The notes beneath the pieces were generated by a model. The model worked only from the letters and a program-made list of their open reading frames with translations. It was not told the DNA's origin and did no database searches. From positions 186,001 through 250,000 of the forward strand of contig NZ_CP117430.1 of NCBI RefSeq assembly GCF_030687395.1: a DNA stretch of 64,000 bases, given 5' to 3'. Below, in pieces: positions 46,744 to 57,274 of the stretch. Position 1 is the first letter of the stretch; the number at the start of each line of letters is the position of its first letter. The position numbers were made by a program, and so were the translations under genes. The DNA is from Pseudomonas wuhanensis. Lineage in GTDB: Bacteria; Pseudomonadota; Gammaproteobacteria; Pseudomonadales; Pseudomonadaceae.

Positions 46744-48237
46744 TTACAACTTGATCCAGGTCGCCTTCAGCTCAGTGTATTTGTCGAACGCGTGCAGCGA
46801 TTTGTCGCGACCGTTGCCGGATTGTTTGAAGCCACCGAACGGTGCGGTCATGTCGCCGCCGTCGTATTGATTGACCCACACGCTACCGGCACGCAAAGCC
46901 TTGGCAGTCAGGTGAGCCTTGGAAATGTCGGCGGTCCAGACCGCAGCGGCCAGACCGTAAGGTGTGTCGTTGGCGATCTGGATGGCTTCTTCAGCGCTGT
47001 CGAAGGTGATGACCGACAACACCGGACCGAAGATCTCTTCCTGAGCAATTTTCATCGCGTTGCTCACGCCATCGAAAATCGTCGGCTCAACGTAAGTGCC
47101 ACCGGTTTCCTGAAGAATGCGCTTGCCGCCCACCACCAGTTTGGCGCCATCGGTGTGACCGGACTCAATGTAGGACAGCACAGTGTTCATCTGCTGGGTA
47201 TCCACCAACGCACCGACATTGGTTGCCGGGTCCAGCGGGTTGCCCGGCTTCCAGGTTTTCAGGGCCTCGATCACCAGCGGCAGGAACTTGTCCTTGATCG
47301 AACGCTCGACCAGCAGACGCGAACCAGCGGTGCAGACTTCGCCCTGGTTAAAGGCAATGGCGCCGGCAGCGGCTTCGGCGGCGGCTTGCAGGTCCGGCGC
47401 ATCGGCGAACACGATGTTCGGGCTCTTGCCACCGGCTTCGAGCCAGACGCGCTTCATGTTCGATTCGCCGGAGTAGATCAGCAGTTGCTTGGCGATCTTG
47501 GTCGACCCGGTGAACACCAGGGTGTCGACGTCGTTGTGCAGGGCCAGGGCCTTGCCGACGGTGTGACCGTAACCCGGCAGCACGTTCAGCACACCTTTCG
47601 GAATACCGGCTTCAACGGCCAGAGCCGCAATGCGAATGGCAGTCAGCGGCGATTTTTCGGAAGGCTTGAGGATCACCGAGTTACCGGTGGACAGCGCCGG
47701 GCCGAGCTTCCAGCAAGCCATCATCAACGGGAAGTTCCACGGCACGATCGCACCAACCACACCGACCGGCTCGCGAGTCACCAGCCCCAGTTGATCGTGC
47801 GGGGTAGCAGCGACTTCGTCGTAGAGCTTGTCGATGGCTTCACCGCTCCAGCTCAGGGCTTGCGCCGCGCCTGGAACATCGATGTACAGGGAATCGCTGA
47901 TCGGCTTGCCCATGTCCAGGGTTTCGAGCAGCGCCAGCTCTTCGGCGTGCTGTTTCAGCAGGCCGGCAAAACGAATCATGGTGGCTTTGCGTTTGGTCGG
48001 CGCCAGGCGCGACCAGGCGCCGGTATTGAAAGTGGCGCGGGCGTTGTCCACGGCGCGTTGGGCGTCGGCGGCGTCACAGCTGGCAATCTTGCCCAGCAGA
48101 CGGCCATCGACCGGGCTGATGCACTCGAAGGTCTCACCGGAGACGGCATCGGTGTATTCACCATTGATGTAGGCGCGGCCTTCGATCTTCAGATCGCGAG
48201 CCCGTTGTTCCCAGTCGGCACGAGTCAGGGTGGTCAT
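46744..48237 (-). CDS. kauB: Aldehyde dehydrogenase (KauB/PuuC-like)
   Basis: 497 aa. NAD(P)-binding FTGSTKIAKQL, catalytic Glu in LEAGGKSPNIV and catalytic Cys in FNQGEVCTAGSRLLVERS (near residue 303). N-terminus DWEQRARDLKIEGRAYINGEY and the PWNFPLMMACWKLGPAL motif fit gamma-glutamyl-gamma-aminobutyraldehyde or 4-guanidinobutyraldehyde dehydrogenases. It acts after the polyamine oxidase step. Corresponds by position to PA5312. Substrate range inferred from family. Confidence 0.88.
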   Translation of the reverse strand: MTTLTRADWEQRARDLKIEGRAYINGEYTDAVSGETFECISPVDGRLLGKIASCDAADAQRAVDNARATFNTGAWSRLAPTKRKATMIRFAGLLKQHAEELALLETLDMGKPISDSLYIDVPGAAQALSWSGEAIDKLYDEVAATPHDQLGLVTREPVGVVGAIVPWNFPLMMACWKLGPALSTGNSVILKPSEKSPLTAIRIAALAVEAGIPKGVLNVLPGYGHTVGKALALHNDVDTLVFTGSTKIAKQLLIYSGESNMKRVWLEAGGKSPNIVFADAPDLQAAAEAAAGAIAFNQGEVCTAGSRLLVERSIKDKFLPLVIEALKTWKPGNPLDPATNVGALVDTQQMNTVLSYIESGHTDGAKLVVGGKRILQETGGTYVEPTIFDGVSNAMKIAQEEIFGPVLSVITFDSAEEAIQIANDTPYGLAAAVWTADISKAHLTAKALRAGSVWVNQYDGGDMTAPFGGFKQSGNGRDKSLHAFDKYTELKATWIKL

Positions 48238-48464
48238 TCGAGTGTCCTCCTCTTATTGAATACGAGTGCCCCGCGTTCTATGCGGGTGCTGTCAGGAATT
48301 CTGCCCGGCCAGCCTGCTTTTCGGCTCAAGGCAACCATTACCCTAAACCAGCGGCCGGTGAAGTTTCAATATATTTGACACAAGGCTGGCAAACGGCCTT
48401 GCGATGTTCATTTTAATAAACATAGACTTTCAATTTTCCAGCGCAATCACGGGGGAATACCAGC

Positions 48465-48827
48465 ATGAGCATTCAGGACATCGTCGATTTCAGCCAGGCC
48501 AACACCCAGCCCGATCGTTATCGGCCCGACCCGGCGAAAGTCCTCAAGGGCGACCCCGAGCAAGCGGTGTACAACCACTACAACAGCCCGTGCGGCCAGA
48601 TGAGTGCAGGTGTTTGGGAAGGCGAAGTCGGCCAGTGGCTAGTGAACTATACCGAGCACGAATACTGCGAAATTGTTCAGGGGGTTTCAGTGCTGCGCGA
48701 CGGCGATGGCAACGCCAAGACCCTGCGCGTGGGCGATCGCTTCGTGATTCCGGCCGGTTTCAAAGGCACCTGGGAAGTACTGGAGCCGTGCCGCAAGATT
48801 TATGTGGTGTTTGAACAGAAGGCCTGA
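48465..48827 (+). CDS. Cupin domain-containing protein
   Basis: 120 aa with GGGG upstream of the ATG. A single cupin barrel: GVWEGEVGQWLVNYTEHEYCEIVQGVSVL as motif 1 (one His, Glu) and GDRFVIPAGFKGTWEVLEPCRKIY as motif 2. It is the (S)-ureidoglycine aminohydrolase / EutQ-type DUF861 group of small cupins. Substrate unknown. Divergent from kauB by 227 bp, so probably linked to amine catabolism. Confidence 0.86.
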   Translation: MSIQDIVDFSQANTQPDRYRPDPAKVLKGDPEQAVYNHYNSPCGQMSAGVWEGEVGQWLVNYTEHEYCEIVQGVSVLRDGDGNAKTLRVGDRFVIPAGFKGTWEVLEPCRKIYVVFEQKA

Positions 48828-48850
48828 AAACTTGCGCTGTTTGAACCGGC

Positions 48851-48927
48851 CCCATCGCGGGCAAGCCCGCTCCCACAGGGATCTGTGTCAATCACAAAAC
48901 CTGTGGGAGCATGGCTTGCCCGCGATG
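48851..48927. repeat. REP inverted pair
   Basis: CCCATCGCGGGCAAGCCCGC and CTGTGGGAGCATGGCTTGCC, between the cupin gene and the L33 terminator. Confidence 0.78.
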
Positions 48928-48962
48928 AGCCCTGACAGACAACACAAAACCCACAGGCAACA

Positions 48963-48997
48963 AAAAAGGCCCGTATCTCGCGATACGGGCCTTTTTC
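48963..48997 (-). terminator. Rho-independent terminator of rpmB-rpmG
   Basis: AAAAAGGCCCGTATC with GATACGGGCCTTTTT, a 15-bp perfect stem with loop TCGC, 19 bp beyond the rpmG stop; symmetric, so also usable from the plus strand. Confidence 0.9.
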
Positions 48998-49015
48998 GTA
49001 AGAGGGAAAAATCAA

Positions 49016-49171
49016 TTACTTGATTTTGCCTTCTTTGTAGATCACGTGCTTGCGAACAACCGGATCAAATTTCTTGATCTCGATTTTGTCCGGAGTAGTG
49101 CGCTTGTTCTTGTCGGTAGTGTAGAAGTGACCAGTACCGGCGCTCGAAATCAAACGAATCAATTCACGCAT
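49016..49171 (-). CDS. rpmG: Ribosomal protein L33
   Basis: 51 aa, too short for a usual ORF cut-off. Reads [20 protein letters not shown]... and ends EGKIK. The family segments [13 protein letters not shown] and [19 protein letters not shown] are intact. No zinc-binding Cys, i.e. the C-minus form. GGAGC lies before the ATG. Eleven bp downstream of rpmB in the same operon. Large-subunit protein near the E site. Confidence 0.96.
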   Translation of the reverse strand: MRELIRLISSAGTGHFYTTDKNKRTTPDKIEIKKFDPVVRKHVIYKEGKIK

Positions 49172-49182
49172 GATTAGCTCCC

Positions 49183-49416
49183 TTAGATCTTGCCAGCTTT
49201 GCGGATTTCGGCCAGCACGACAGTGATGCCACGCTTGTCGATGATACGCATGCCTTTGGCAGATACGCGCAGACGCACGAAACGTTTCTCTTCTTCAACC
49301 CAGAAGCGATGATGCTGCAGGTTCGGCAGGAAACGACGACGGGTTTTGTTGTTTGCGTGGGAAATGTTATTCCCAGTCACCGGACCCTTACCGGTAACTT
49401 GACATACTCTCGACAT
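49183..49416 (-). CDS. rpmB: Ribosomal protein L28
   Basis: 77 aa: [29 protein letters not shown] and [18 protein letters not shown] are the invariant L28 segments. Only a single Cys remains in the N-terminus (CQVTGK), so it is the zinc-free form. First gene of rpmB-rpmG; a 50S subunit component. Confidence 0.97.
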   Translation of the reverse strand: MSRVCQVTGKGPVTGNNISHANNKTRRRFLPNLQHHRFWVEEEKRFVRLRVSAKGMRIIDKRGITVVLAEIRKAGKI

Positions 49417-49564
49417 GCCTCAGCCCTCTAAAACCACATGCCCAACCCGGCATGGGTTGGCCGCTTAATCTCTCAGTCATTTGGCGCCAGGCGCCGCGTT
49501 TCTTTAGAGGTCTTACCGGCTACACCTACAGTGAAGGAACCGGGCCCCTAGAAAAGAGCGCTGC

Positions 49565-49593
49565 TTTATACCAGAAAGACTGAAGAGCAACAA
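49565..49593 (-). promoter_or_regulatory. Sigma70 promoter of rpmB-rpmG
   Basis: On the minus strand TTGTTG, 17-bp spacer, TATAAA; the -10 lies about 149 bp upstream of the L28 start. Within the 445-bp gap 49417-49861 I see no other gene. A further inverted repeat GCCGGGCGCCCGG-like cluster lies near 49635. Confidence 0.6.
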
Positions 49594-49861
49594 CATTCCG
49601 TGTGCGCGAACTTGATAAAATCCCCTTTTTCCGGGCGCCGGGCGCCTTGAATAAAGGCTGTCGTCGATTAAGACCGCTCGTCGCAGAGAATCGGCTAACC
49701 GACCGATTCCGGGTTTTCCTCGGCCCGCATCACCGAAAACAAGCGCACATAGTCCCCTTAAAACGAAAAAGGGGATAGTCATTTGCAAAAGAGCCCACTA
49801 GGGTAAGCCTTTTCCAGACTGCACTTGCAGATGGGCCTTCGATCTGTAAAGGAATCCGACC

Positions 49862-51448
49862 ATGCGCCTCGCTGCCCTACCGCTGCTGCTCGCCCCGCTT
49901 CTACTGAGCCCACAGGCTATGGCTGCCGCCCTGAGCGTCTGCACCGAAGCCAGCCCGGAAGGGTTCGATGTGGTGCAATACAACTCGCTGACCACCACCA
50001 ACGCCTCGGCCGACGTGCTGATGGACCGCCTGGTGGACTTCGACACCGCCAGCGGCAAAGTGGTCGCCAGCCTGGCGGACAGCTGGGAAGTCACACCCGA
50101 CGGCCTGACCTACGTCTTCAAATTGCACCCGCAGGTAAAATTTCACCGTACCGAATACTTCAACCCGACGCGTGACCTGACCGCCGAAGACGTGAAGTTC
50201 AGCTTTGACCGCATGCTCGACCCCGCGAACCCATGGCACAAAGTCGCCCAGAGCGGCTTCCCCCACGCCCAGTCGATGCAGTTACCGGCGCTGATCAAGA
50301 AGATCGACGCATTGGACCCGCTTACCATCCGCTTCACCCTCGATCACCCGGACTCGACTTTCCTGCCCACCCTGAGCATGGGGTTCGCCTCGATCTATTC
50401 GGCCGAGTACGCGGACAAACTGTTGAAGGCCGGCACCCCGGAGAAACTCAACAGCCAGCCGATCGGCAGCGGCCCGTTCATCTTCACGCGCTTCCAGAAA
50501 GACGCCTCGATTCGCTACAAGGCCAACCCGGATTACTTCCGTGGTAAGCCATCGGTAGACCCGCTGATCTTCGCCATCACTCCGGACGCCAACGTGCGCT
50601 TGCAGAAATTGCGCCGCAACGAGTGCCAGATCGCCCTGTCGCCCAAACCGCTGGACGTACAGGCTGCGAAGCAGGAACCGACCCTGAAGGTGGAAAAGAC
50701 TGACGCCTTCATGACCGCATTCGTCGGCATCAACAGCCAGCATCCGCCGCTGGATAAACCTGAAGTGCGACAGGCGATCAACCTGGCGTTCGACAAGGCC
50801 AACTACATCAAGGCCGTATTCGAAGACACCGCCGAGCCTGCCAACGGCCCATACCCGCCCAATACCTGGAGCTACGCCAAAAACCTGTCGGGCTATCCCC
50901 ATGATGTCGAGAAAGCCCGGGCATTGATGGCCAAGGCCGGGCTCAAGAGTGGCTTCCAGACCACCATCTGGACTCGCCCCTCCGGCAGCCTGCTGAATCC
51001 CAATCCGAGCCTCGGCGCGCAATTGCTGCAGTCCGATCTGGCGGAAATCGGCATCCAGGCCGAAATTCGCGTAATCGAGTGGGGCGAGCTGATTCGCCGC
51101 GCCAAGGCCGGCGAGCACGACCTGTTGTTCATGGGCTGGGCCGGCGACAACGGTGACCCGGACAACTTCCTCACGCCGCAGTTTTCCTGCGCGGGGGTCA
51201 AATCCGGCACCAACTTCGCCCGCTACTGCAACCAGGATCTGGATAAGTTGATCAGCGCCGGCAAAACCACTGGCGAGCAAGGTGTACGCACCAAGCTCTA
51301 CGAACAGGCCCAGGCGCAGATCCAGCAACAGGCGTTGTGGCTGCCACTGGCTCACCCGACTGCCTTTGCGCTGACGCGCAAGGATGTGCAGGGCTATCAG
51401 GTCAGTCCGTTCGGCCGGCAGGACTACTCGAAGGTTAACCTCAAGTAA
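49862..51448 (+). CDS. Peptide ABC transporter substrate-binding protein
   Basis: 528 aa. Signal peptide about 1-21 (LLLSPQAMAAA). SBP_bac_5/DppA type: LSVCTEASPEGFDVVQYNS, the family signature FKLHPQVKFHRTEYFNPTRDLTAEDVKFSFDRM, and domain III with FLTPQFSCAGVKSGTNFARYC. Binds di- or oligopeptides in the periplasm for a Dpp/Opp importer. No permease or ATPase gene follows, so it is an orphan binding protein, as with PA5317 in PAO1. Confidence 0.9.
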   Translation: MRLAALPLLLAPLLLSPQAMAAALSVCTEASPEGFDVVQYNSLTTTNASADVLMDRLVDFDTASGKVVASLADSWEVTPDGLTYVFKLHPQVKFHRTEYFNPTRDLTAEDVKFSFDRMLDPANPWHKVAQSGFPHAQSMQLPALIKKIDALDPLTIRFTLDHPDSTFLPTLSMGFASIYSAEYADKLLKAGTPEKLNSQPIGSGPFIFTRFQKDASIRYKANPDYFRGKPSVDPLIFAITPDANVRLQKLRRNECQIALSPKPLDVQAAKQEPTLKVEKTDAFMTAFVGINSQHPPLDKPEVRQAINLAFDKANYIKAVFEDTAEPANGPYPPNTWSYAKNLSGYPHDVEKARALMAKAGLKSGFQTTIWTRPSGSLLNPNPSLGAQLLQSDLAEIGIQAEIRVIEWGELIRRAKAGEHDLLFMGWAGDNGDPDNFLTPQFSCAGVKSGTNFARYCNQDLDKLISAGKTTGEQGVRTKLYEQAQAQIQQQALWLPLAHPTAFALTRKDVQGYQVSPFGRQDYSKVNLK

Positions 51449-51467
51449 TCCGACCCGACAAAAAAAC

Positions 51468-51560
51468 CTGTGGGAGCGGGCTTGCCCGCGATAGCGGACT
51501 TTCAGGCGACAACCATGTTGAATTTGCCGACGTCATCGCGGGCAAGCCCGCTCCCACAGG
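51468..51560. repeat. REP inverted pair
   Basis: CTGTGGGAGCGGGCTTGCCC and its inverse, between the binding protein and radC genes. Confidence 0.8.
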
Positions 51561-51586
51561 GACTTACTTAGCTCCGTATCCCTCGC

Positions 51587-52261
51587 TCACATCCACCCAT
51601 ACTCGGCCATGGACAGCGGATCGCCGTCACCGACGATGAAATGGTCGAGCACCCGCACATCGATCAGGTCCAGCGCCTCTTGCAGGCGCTTGGTCAGCAT
51701 TCGGTCGGCTTGACTGGGGCTGGAGTTACCCGACGGATGGTTGTGACAGAGGATCAACGCTGCGGCGTTGTGGGCCAAAGCGCGTTTAACCACTTGTCTT
51801 GGATAGACACTGGTGCTGTCGATGGAGCCGCGAAACAGCACTTCAAAGGTCAGCACTTGATGTTTTGAATCCAAAAACAGACACCCGAATACCTCGTGAG
51901 GCTCGTGGCGCAGCATCGATTTCAGGTACTCACGGACCGCCTGCGGATTTTCCAGTGCCGATTTTTGGCGTGCACGTTCGGCCAAATGCCGCCTGCCCAT
52001 TTCCTGTGCCGCTTGCAACTGAGCGAACTTCGCTGGCCCAAGTCCTAATTGCCTGCTGAACGCAGCCTGATCGGCCTCTAGCAGTGAGCGCAGGCTGCCA
52101 AACTGAGTCAGCAGATGTCGCGCCAGATCAACTGCGCTTTTACCCGATACGCCGGTTCTTAAAAAAATCGCCAGCAGTTCGGCGTCGGAAAGACTCCCCG
52201 AACCCAACTCAAGTAACCTCTCCCGTGGCCGCTCGGCCGCCGGCCAATCGCGAATACTCAT
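51587..52261 (-). CDS. radC: RadC family JAB-domain protein
   Basis: 224 aa from the ATG at 52261 ([20 protein letters not shown]). N-terminal helix-hairpin-helix (about 1-95: [14 protein letters not shown]) and C-terminal MPN/JAB domain with the metal motif [18 protein letters not shown] (about 168-185). Once linked to DNA repair; role still unclear. Divergent from coaBC. Longer open frames upstream, through the promoter region, are rejected. Confidence 0.93.
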   Translation of the reverse strand: MSIRDWPAAERPRERLLELGSGSLSDAELLAIFLRTGVSGKSAVDLARHLLTQFGSLRSLLEADQAAFSRQLGLGPAKFAQLQAAQEMGRRHLAERARQKSALENPQAVREYLKSMLRHEPHEVFGCLFLDSKHQVLTFEVLFRGSIDSTSVYPRQVVKRALAHNAAALILCHNHPSGNSSPSQADRMLTKRLQEALDLIDVRVLDHFIVGDGDPLSMAEYGWM

Positions 52262-52397
52262 AGCACCTCCCTGGAATGTGGGCGCCGCTGTTCCATAGCG
52301 GTCGCTGTGATATCGTAGCCCATCTTTTTTGCTGGCGAATTCATCCCTGGGGAGGGGGTATCGCCAAGCAGTCATCAACGAAATGAAAGGCAGACCT

Positions 52398-53606
52398 ATG
52401 CAGCGGCTGTATCGGAAACGCATCGTTCTGGGCGTCGGCGGCGGCATTGCTGCCTACAAGAGCGCCGATCTGGTTCGCCGCCTGATCGACCAGGGCGCTG
52501 AAGTGCGCGTGGTCATGACCCGTGGCGGCAGCGAATTCATTACCCCGCTGACCATGCAGGCTTTGTCCGGGCATCCGGTCCATCTCGATTTGCTGGACCC
52601 GGCAGCCGAAGCCGCCATGGGCCACATCGAGCTGGCCAAATGGGCCGACCTGGTGCTGATCGCTCCTGCCACCGCGGACCTGATCGCCCGCCTGGCCCAA
52701 GGCATTGCCGACGACCTGCTGACCACGCTGGTGCTGGCCACCGACGCGGTGGTCGCGGTTGCCCCGGCGATGAACCAGGCCATGTGGCGTGACCCGGCGA
52801 CCCAGGCCAACCTGCAAACCCTCGAAAGCCGTGACCTCAAGGTCTTCGGCCCAGCCTCCGGCAGCCAGGCCTGCGGCGACGTCGGCATGGGCCGCATGCT
52901 CGAAGCCACCGACCTCGCCCAGTGCGCGGCAGACTGCTTCCAGCGCCAGGCGCTGACCGGCAAACACGTGCTGATCACCGCCGGCCCGACCCAGGAAAAC
53001 ATCGACCCGGTGCGTTACATCACCAACCACAGCTCCGGCAAAATGGGCTTCGCCCTGGCCGAAGCCGCGGTAGAAGCCGGTGCCCGCGTGACCCTGATCA
53101 CCGGTCCCGTGCACCTGCCGACCCCGGATCGCGTCACCCGTATCGATGTGGTCAGTGCCCGCGACATGCTCGCCGCCTGCGAAGCGGCGATCCCTTGCGA
53201 CCTGTTCATCGCCTCTGCTGCGGTCGCAGACTACCGTCCGGAAGTCGTCGCCCCACAGAAACTCAAGAAAGACCCTACGAACGGCGACGGCTTGTTGCTA
53301 CAGATGGTCCGCAACCCGGACATCCTGGCCACCATCGCCACCCGTCCCGATCGTCCGTTCAGTGTCGGCTTCGCCGCCGAAACCGAACACCTGCTCGATT
53401 ACGCTGCCCGCAAGTTGAAAGACAAGAACCTCGATCTGATCGTCGCCAACGACGTCGCGAACCCGAGCATTGGCTTCAACAGCGAAGAAAACGCCTGCAG
53501 CGTGATCGACCGTGAGCTGCACGCCACGCTTTTCGCCCAGACCAGCAAGAGCAAAATCGCTCGCCAGCTGATCACTTTTATCGCCGATCGTCTGAACCAG
53601 GTTTAA
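52398..53606 (+). CDS. coaBC: Bifunctional CoaBC (PPC decarboxylase/PPC synthetase)
   Basis: 402 aa from the ATG at 52398. N-terminal flavoprotein CoaC domain (about 1-190: [42 protein letters not shown]) and C-terminal CoaB domain (about 190-400: [33 protein letters not shown]). Makes 4'-phosphopantetheine in coenzyme A synthesis. Dut follows after 5 bp, so both are one transcript. Confidence 0.96.
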   Translation: MQRLYRKRIVLGVGGGIAAYKSADLVRRLIDQGAEVRVVMTRGGSEFITPLTMQALSGHPVHLDLLDPAAEAAMGHIELAKWADLVLIAPATADLIARLAQGIADDLLTTLVLATDAVVAVAPAMNQAMWRDPATQANLQTLESRDLKVFGPASGSQACGDVGMGRMLEATDLAQCAADCFQRQALTGKHVLITAGPTQENIDPVRYITNHSSGKMGFALAEAAVEAGARVTLITGPVHLPTPDRVTRIDVVSARDMLAACEAAIPCDLFIASAAVADYRPEVVAPQKLKKDPTNGDGLLLQMVRNPDILATIATRPDRPFSVGFAAETEHLLDYAARKLKDKNLDLIVANDVANPSIGFNSEENACSVIDRELHATLFAQTSKSKIARQLITFIADRLNQV

Positions 53607-53611
53607 TTTAC

Positions 53612-54067
53612 ATGCACGCTTTGCAAGCCAAGATCCTCGACCCACGCATCGGTACCGAATTCCCGCTGCCGCAGTACGCCACGCCCGGCTCCGCTGGCCT
53701 CGACCTGCGCGCCATGCTGGAAAAAGACACCGTTATCAAGCCGGGCGAAACCCTGCTGATCCCTACCGGCCTGTCCGTCTACATTGGCGATCCGGGTTTG
53801 GCGGCGCTGATCCTGCCGCGCTCGGGCCTGGGCCATAAACACGGCATCGTGCTGGGCAATCTGGTCGGTTTGATCGACTCCGATTACCAGGGCCCGCTGA
53901 TGGTGTCGTGCTGGAACCGTGGCCAGACCGATTTCAACATGGTGGTAGGCGAACGCCTGGCCCAATTGGTGCTGGTACCGGTGGTTCAAGCGCATTTTGA
54001 AATGGTCGAAGAGTTCGTCGAAACCCAGCGCGGCACCGGCGGTTTCGGCCATTCCGGCAGCCACTGA
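53612..54067 (+). CDS. dut: dUTP diphosphatase (dUTPase)
   Basis: 151 aa. Trimeric dUTPase motifs: GLDLRA (about 30-35), [35 protein letters not shown] and the C-terminal [10 protein letters not shown] that closes the active site. Removes dUTP and supplies dUMP. Follows coaBC by 5 bp and is separated from algC by 262 bp. Confidence 0.97.
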   Translation: MHALQAKILDPRIGTEFPLPQYATPGSAGLDLRAMLEKDTVIKPGETLLIPTGLSVYIGDPGLAALILPRSGLGHKHGIVLGNLVGLIDSDYQGPLMVSCWNRGQTDFNMVVGERLAQLVLVPVVQAHFEMVEEFVETQRGTGGFGHSGSH

Positions 54068-54132
54068 TCACCGGCATTCAGGCTGGGAGCACTGCCCGAC
54101 CTGACCTGCCCTCTGCATTTTAAGGATGAAAA

Positions 54133-54333
54133 TTGCACAGACGTCATCTGGAAGGTTTACCACTGAAAATCAAGGCATTGGCCGGCCAATTGCTCGCCGA
54201 TGCTGATGGCATGGCCTTTTCACACCACGAACTCTCGGTGGAAAACACCGTCATACCCTTCAGTTTGAGCCTGCCGGCGAGTTTTTCGCCGACAGGACCA
54301 GCCACTTTCAAAATGGAGCATTCCTACAGATGA
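54133..54333 (+). other. Possible short leader ORF before algC
   Basis: A 66-codon frame begins with TTG after AAGGATG and ends in a TGA that overlaps the algC ATG (ATGA), the geometry of translational coupling. Its product resembles no family I know. In the same stretch a hairpin CTGCCGGCGA...TCGCCGACAG (about 54273-54297) sits just before the algC ribosome site. It may instead be a remnant of a longer AlgC N-terminus or mere chance. Confidence 0.3.
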
Positions 54334-55727
54334 GCACCCCAGCCCAAGTCGCACCCAAGTTCCCCGACAGCATCTTCCGCGCCTACGACATTCGCGGCAC
54401 CGTCCCGGAATTCTTGAACGCTGAAACAGCATATTGGCTTGGTCGCGCCATCGGCTCCCAGAGCCTGGCCCAGAACGAACCCAACGTGTCCGTCGGCCGT
54501 GACGGTCGCCTCTCCGGCCCGGAGCTGGTGGAACAACTGATCCAGGGCCTTGCCGACAGCGGTTGCCACGTCAGCGACGTCGGCCTGGTGCCAACGCCAG
54601 CGCTGTACTACGCCGCCAACGTACTGGCCGGCAAATCCGGAGTGATGCTCACCGGCAGCCACAACCCGTCGAACTACAACGGCTTCAAGATCGTTATTGC
54701 CGGCGATACCCTGGCCAACGAACAGATCCAGGCCCTGCACGACCGCCTCAAGACCAACAACCTGAGCAGCGGCAAGGGCAGCATCACCAAGGTCGAGATT
54801 CTCGACCGCTACAACACCGAAATCGTCCAGGACATCAAACTCGCCCGCCGCCTTAAAGTCGTGGTCGATTGCGGTAACGGCGCGGCCGGCGTGATTGCCC
54901 CGCAACTGATCGAAGCCCTGAACTGCGAAGTCATCCCGCTGTTCTGCGATGTCGATGGCAACTTCCCGAACCATCACCCGGACCCGGGCAAGCTGGAAAA
55001 CCTGGTCGACCTGATCGCCAAGGTCAAGGAAACCAACGCTGACCTGGGCCTGGCCTTCGACGGCGATGGCGACCGCGTGGGCGTGGTCACCAACACCGGC
55101 AGCGTCGTGTTCCCGGACCGCCTGCTGATGCTGTTCGCCAAGGATGTAGTAGCACGCAACCCCGATGCGGAAATCATCTTCGACGTCAAATGCACACGCC
55201 GCCTGATCCCGCTGATCAAGGAATATGGCGGTCGTCCGCTGATGTGGAAAACAGGTCACTCGCTGATCAAAAAGAAAATGAAACAATCCGGCGCCCTGTT
55301 GGCCGGCGAAATGAGCGGACACATCTTCTTCAAGGAGCGCTGGTTCGGTTTCGACGACGGTATTTACAGCGCCGCGCGGCTGCTGGAGATCCTCAGCAAG
55401 GAAAAATCCACCGCGGAAGAGCTGTTCGCAACCTTCCCGAACGATATTTCTACGCCAGAGATCAATATCCATGTGACCGAAGAGAGCAAATTCAGCATCA
55501 TTGATGCATTGCACGATGCGCAATGGGGTGAAGGCGCCGACCTGACCACCATTGACGGCGTGCGAGTCGACTATGCCAAAGGCTGGGGCCTGGTTCGCGC
55601 CTCCAACACCACACCGGTGCTGGTGCTGCGCTTCGAGGCCGATGACGAGGCTGAATTGCAGCGCATCAAGGATGTGTTCCACGTCCAGCTGAAACGCGTT
55701 GCACCTGATCTCCAATTACCGTTTTGA
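54330..55727 (+). CDS. algC: Phosphomannomutase/phosphoglucomutase AlgC
   Basis: 465 aa. Phosphohexomutase domains in order: phospho-Ser loop TGSHNPSNYNG with Ser110, metal-binding DGDGDR (about 244-249), sugar-binding GEMSGH (about 328-333), and C-terminal phosphate-binding RASNTTPVLVLRFEA. Supplies Man-1-P and Glc-1-P for alginate, LPS and rhamnolipid. Start MSTPAQVAPKFP. Follows dut and precedes argB by 25 bp. Its start codon overlaps the stop of a short upstream ORF. Confidence 0.96.
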   Translation: MSTPAQVAPKFPDSIFRAYDIRGTVPEFLNAETAYWLGRAIGSQSLAQNEPNVSVGRDGRLSGPELVEQLIQGLADSGCHVSDVGLVPTPALYYAANVLAGKSGVMLTGSHNPSNYNGFKIVIAGDTLANEQIQALHDRLKTNNLSSGKGSITKVEILDRYNTEIVQDIKLARRLKVVVDCGNGAAGVIAPQLIEALNCEVIPLFCDVDGNFPNHHPDPGKLENLVDLIAKVKETNADLGLAFDGDGDRVGVVTNTGSVVFPDRLLMLFAKDVVARNPDAEIIFDVKCTRRLIPLIKEYGGRPLMWKTGHSLIKKKMKQSGALLAGEMSGHIFFKERWFGFDDGIYSAARLLEILSKEKSTAEELFATFPNDISTPEINIHVTEESKFSIIDALHDAQWGEGADLTTIDGVRVDYAKGWGLVRASNTTPVLVLRFEADDEAELQRIKDVFHVQLKRVAPDLQLPF

Positions 55728-55752
55728 TCTTCTGAAGCACCCGGAGCCCTGA

Positions 55753-56658
<906 letters not shown>

Positions 56659-56668
56659 TTCAAACCTT

Positions 56669-56755
56669 AAAAGGATCGCAGCCTTTGGCAGCACCTACGG
56701 ATTTTCGGATGTACGAAAACCCTGTAGGAGCTGACGAAGTCTGCGATCTTTTTTA
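56669..56755 (+). terminator. Repeat-derived terminator of argB
   Basis: AAAAGGATCGCAG pairs with CTGCGATCTTTT across about 60 nt, followed by T-rich sequence (T6). It is a variant of the CAGCCTTCGGCAGCTCCTAC repeat of 2168 and 62768, here probably serving as the argB terminator. Confidence 0.55.
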
Positions 56756-56853
56756 TGCGTGCCGGAAATGCCTGACCTAATCGAGCGAAACGTCCGACAT
56801 CGTGAAGGAAGCAATCTGCATAGGATCTTCTCTGTCCCCACAGGAGATTTACC

Positions 56854-57111
56854 ATGCGAAAAGATTACGTCCCTTACGGCAGCGATGTTTCACCCGGCAC
56901 CTATGCCTGTGTCGATTGCGGTCACGAATACTCGAATCAGGCCAAGACCTCGATGCCGCCGTGCCCGCAACTCCGGAAAACCCCACACACTCGTCATGGC
57001 TGGAAAATTCTTACCGGCCTGGGCGATGCCGTTGTTGATCCGTACCCGGAGAAAGCCAATAAGCCCGGGATCAAAAAGGCCGAGGCATTCGGCAGCGCCA
57101 GCAAAAAATAA
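56854..57111 (+). CDS. Small zinc ribbon protein
   Basis: 85 aa. A CxxC pair in YACVDCGHEYSNQ and a single Cys in MPPCPQ could form part of a zinc ribbon (the fourth ligand may be a His). GGAG precedes the ATG at 56854. The C-terminal part is basic and Gly/Ala/Ser rich. A rubredoxin-like fold is possible but the second CxxC is incomplete. It sits directly beside IS110 copy 2, 64 bp away. Confidence 0.7.
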   Translation: MRKDYVPYGSDVSPGTYACVDCGHEYSNQAKTSMPPCPQLRKTPHTRHGWKILTGLGDAVVDPYPEKANKPGIKKAEAFGSASKK

Positions 57112-57166
57112 TCCTAAAGGATAAGTCAGGCTGAGCAGGTAATGCTGGTCAGCCACGATGCTGAAC

Positions 57167-57175
57167 CTGTGGGAG
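57167..57175. repeat. REP interrupted by IS110 copy 2
   Basis: CTGTGGGAG before the element and AGCGGGCTTGCTCGCGAAGG after it (58416-58435) rejoin to a normal REP with AG (the CT core on the other strand) shared. Confidence 0.85.
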
Positions 57176-57274
57176 CAACTGTCTTGATGTCTTTTATTTT
57201 GAAGTTTGATCAAAGGGCAGCCGAACTTCCACAGTCTCAAACCATGTGATTTCCCAAATGAGCAAGCAGTCTGT

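Noticed and set aside
49417..49861. Minus-strand frame of 91 codons before rpmB
   Set aside because: It overlaps the rpmB promoter, has no ribosome site and no similarity to known proteins.
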